This document shows positions 5,615 through 7,387 of a stretch of 7,387 bases of DNA, piece after piece. The notes below the pieces were generated by a model. That model worked only from the letters and a program-made list of their open reading frames with translations. It ran no database searches and was not told the origin of the DNA. This stretch comes from Verrucomicrobiota bacterium. GTDB taxonomy: Bacteria > Verrucomicrobiota > Verrucomicrobiia > Verrucomicrobiales > DEV007. The first letter of the stretch is position 1, and each line of letters starts with the position of its first letter. The position numbers and the translations under genes were made by a program. The stretch covers positions 1-7,387 of the forward strand of contig JAHDIL010000079.1 in the NCBI GenBank assembly GCA_020630835.1, given 5' to 3'.

Positions 5615-6361
5615 ATGGGGTCCTCTCCAGACTCACCCGGCAGGCTGTCGATCATTTGCTCACCGATCGGCAACCTTGATGACATCACGTTGCGGGCAAC
5701 TCGGGTGCTAGAGGAGGCTGACCTTCTCGCCTGCGAAGATACGCGACATTCCCTACGACTCCTGCAGCATTGCAAGATCTCGCGCAAGGAACTGATCTCC
5801 CTAAACGACCACAACGAGGGAGACAAAGCTGAATTTTTAGCAAAACGCGCAAGCGAGGGTCACCATATAGCCCTCCTTTCTGATGCAGGCGCCCCCACTG
5901 TCTCGGATCCAGGTTACCGACTGGTCAATGCGTGTATCGATGCCGGTGTGCCAGTCTCAGTAATACCTGGCCCATCCGCAGTCATAACCGCTCTCGCGGG
6001 TTCAGGATTACCCACCCACGCATTCTACTTCGGTGGCTTCCTGCCTGTCAAATCCGGCAAGCGCCAGCGGCTTTTGGAGGAAGCCATTCAGCGCGATGCG
6101 ACCAGCTTGTTCTTCGAGTCGCCGCACCGCATTCTGAAAACTCTGAAAGCCCTATCTGAGCTTGCTCCAGAGCACCCTGTCTGTGTCGCTCGAGAGCTCA
6201 CGAAAAAGTTTGAGACTTACCACCGCGGAACAGCTCTCAGCCTCTTGCAAGAATTGGAACCAGGCCCCGTAAAGGGCGAGATCACACTGCTTATCCAGGG
6301 AACCAGCGAAAAGGAGCGAAAGCTGGCCCTGAGGCAAGAGCGTGCCGGAAAGTTCTCCTAA
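5615..6361 (+). CDS. rsmI: 16S rRNA (cytidine-1402-2'-O)-methyltransferase RsmI
   Basis: RsmI uses S-adenosylmethionine to methylate the 2'-OH of C1402 in the decoding centre of 16S rRNA. The 248-residue cytosolic protein has the tetrapyrrole-methylase fold. Family signatures occur in order: PIGNLDDITLRA (17-28), CEDTRHS (40-46), LLQH (49-52), SDAGAPTVSDPGYRLV (89-104), PGPSAVITALAGSGLP (118-133), FGGFLP (139-144), FFESPHRI (166-173) and KGEITLLI (220-227). Standard RsmI often has Gly in GNLGD where this one has Asp, and Thr-Pro-Leu-Ile where this one has Ala-Pro-Thr-Val. At about 286 residues E. coli RsmI is longer; here the C-terminal tail is cut to about 20 charged residues after the core. 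The frame extends upstream to an ATG at 5537 overlapping lptE, but the 26 extra residues are not RsmI-like, so the ATG at 5615 is chosen. No Shine-Dalgarno or T tract precedes it; translation may depend on lptE 34 bases upstream. Confidence 0.93.
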   Translation: MGSSPDSPGRLSIICSPIGNLDDITLRATRVLEEADLLACEDTRHSLRLLQHCKISRKELISLNDHNEGDKAEFLAKRASEGHHIALLSDAGAPTVSDPGYRLVNACIDAGVPVSVIPGPSAVITALAGSGLPTHAFYFGGFLPVKSGKRQRLLEEAIQRDATSLFFESPHRILKTLKALSELAPEHPVCVARELTKKFETYHRGTALSLLQELEPGPVKGEITLLIQGTSEKERKLALRQERAGKFS

Positions 6362-6385
6362 CTCTCGGTGAGGGCTTCCACTAGG

Positions 6386-6399
6386 GAAAAAGCTTTTTC
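6386..6399. repeat. Perfect palindrome GAAAAAGCTTTTTC between rsmI and the DUF4403 gene
   Basis: A 14-base perfect palindrome lies 24 bases after the rsmI stop. Its T run on either strand is part of the stem, and the A-T pairs with a GC centre make a weak RNA hairpin. It could act as a weak terminator in either direction or as a protein-binding site. A 104-base gap to the next start leaves room for a promoter here, but no clear one is visible. Confidence 0.3.
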
Positions 6400-6465
6400 T
6401 TGTGTGAAGGATCAGCCGAAAGTAAACATCTTGTCTGGAAACCCGACCCGCCCCATTTTTCACGA

Positions 6466-7387
6466 ATGACAAAAAAGCGTCTCCTCGCCCTCACTTTTTG
6501 CGCCTTACCTGTCCTACTCCTGCTCGGAATAAAATGGATTGTGCCAGGTGCCCTAAAGCTTGCTCCGCCTCCTGGCTCCCCCTTAGCCACTGCACCTTCG
6601 GCAGAAGTCGCCCCTTCATTTATCTCCCTACAGGTATCCGCCGACTTGGCCCTACTATCCCGTATACTTAATGAAGAAGTGCCAACCCAAAACACCGGCA
6701 CAGAGGAGAAAAATCTCCACAAGCGCATAAAAAATGGATCCTACCAGTGGGACGTAGAACGTGGAGCGATCGCGCTCCGCCGTCAGGAAGACCAGCTTGC
6801 CTTCCACCTCCCCTTCCGCGGAACAATCCAGCTTGCGGGCGATCTCGACGCAGGCTTCCTCAAACTCCCCTTGAAATCGGACGGGGGCATTTCTGGACAG
6901 TTACACGGGACTGCCAACCCTATTATACGCTCCGACTGGTCACTCGCTCCGAACCTAAGCCCAACCGTTTCTATCCAGCAGGCGCAGTTCGGGTTGCGAG
7001 GCTTGGGAAATATCGACCTCTCCGGTCTCCTCTCAGAACAACTCACGCAACGCCTTACGGGGCAAACTAGCGAGCTGAATGCGCTTATCGCAGATCGCGC
7101 CAAACTCGCCAGCCTCGTCGAGCCGATCTGGCAAAAAGGATTTACAGAAGTGCCCTTAGGAGATGAGGTTCCGCTTTTCGCCTCCTTTTCTCCACGCAGC
7201 CTTGCCATAGCTCCGCTTAGCTTCGGGGAAAATGATGCTCTACAACTCACGATGCAGGCTGAGCTTGAAACGAATCTGCATAGTGAATCGCTAACCAGCG
7301 ATTCTACCCAGCTCTCGCCAACGGCCCTACCTCCTTTGTCTTCAATTGATGAGGACCGCGCCACTGAACTTCATCTGCACGCTGTCT
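6466..7387 (+). CDS. DUF4403 family protein, N-terminal part (cut by window edge)
   Basis: The frame is open from the ATG at 6466 to the edge, giving 307 residues plus one base. Two Lys and an Arg precede a hydrophobic segment (about 6-28, including ALPVLLLLGIKWIV), which reads as an uncleaved signal anchor; the rest would lie in the periplasm. A Pro/Ala linker (34-50) is followed by DUF4403-like features: SFISLQVSADLALLSRILNE (51-70) with the family's Leu-Asn before Pro, YQWDVERGAIAL (93-104), the repeated-strand part around 168-191, and the W-x-Lys-Gly stretch with LGDEVPLFASFSPRSLAIAP (231-250). The family is known mainly as a domain of unknown function in outer-membrane bacteria. Its place after lptE and rsmI suggests, but does not show, an envelope role. 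Five T end 5 bases before the ATG, with no Shine-Dalgarno. Residues 275-300 are a Ser/Thr/Pro-rich insertion. Confidence 0.75.
   Translation, partial: MTKKRLLALTFCALPVLLLLGIKWIVPGALKLAPPPGSPLATAPSAEVAPSFISLQVSADLALLSRILNEEVPTQNTGTEEKNLHKRIKNGSYQWDVERGAIALRRQEDQLAFHLPFRGTIQLAGDLDAGFLKLPLKSDGGISGQLHGTANPIIRSDWSLAPNLSPTVSIQQAQFGLRGLGNIDLSGLLSEQLTQRLTGQTSELNALIADRAKLASLVEPIWQKGFTEVPLGDEVPLFASFSPRSLAIAPLSFGENDALQLTMQAELETNLHSESLTSDSTQLSPTALPPLSSIDEDRATELHLHAV

Noticed and set aside
6783..7364. Minus-strand frame of 193 codons
   Set aside because: It is antisense to the DUF4403 gene. Its product is Ser/Arg-rich without domains, typical of a shadow frame.

Overview
The window looks like a chromosomal segment of a Gram-negative bacterium with an LPS-bearing outer membrane, most likely a verrucomicrobial relative (Opitutae/Puniceicoccales type). 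This placement is an inference. It rests on the LptE and BamD-like genes next to each other, a DUF4403 protein, a ClpX-like ATPase of an unusual architecture, moderate GC and almost no Shine-Dalgarno sequences. No phage, transposon, CRISPR array, rRNA or tRNA gene was recognised.

Minus-strand half (1-3506). Reading right to left, this half encodes a probable lipoprotein serine protease of the trypsin/HtrA type (3506-2619), a ClpX-like AAA+ unfoldase without the zinc-binding domain but with an IGFG ClpP-docking loop and an extra C-terminal domain (2519-879), and, after a 401-base gap, the first 159 residues of phosphatidate cytidylyltransferase CdsA (477 to the window edge). A 9-base G tract and a strong hairpin sit between the protease and the ATPase. 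A cluster of short hairpins follows the ATPase.

Divergent region (3507-3830). These 324 bases separate the two halves. They hold no convincing gene, but they contain inverted repeats, a hairpin followed by five T, and an open frame of 61 codons that may be chance.

Plus-strand half (3831-7387). This looks like an envelope-biogenesis cluster: a secreted BamD-like TPR protein, the LPS-assembly lipoprotein LptE, the 16S rRNA methyltransferase RsmI, and a membrane-anchored DUF4403 protein cut by the window edge. Gaps are 103, 34 and 104 bases. LptE and RsmI are the most clearly linked pair. BamD-type proteins help insert outer-membrane beta-barrels, including LptD, the partner of LptE, so the first two genes serve one process. 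CdsA makes the CDP-diacylglycerol from which membrane phospholipids derive, which gives the segment an overall cell-envelope theme.

Five of the seven start codons are preceded by a short T-rich tract 3-7 bases upstream instead of a purine-rich Shine-Dalgarno. The most unusual items are this shared tract, the ClpX-like ATPase with its apparent second small domain beside a lipoprotein protease, and the structured non-coding stretches.
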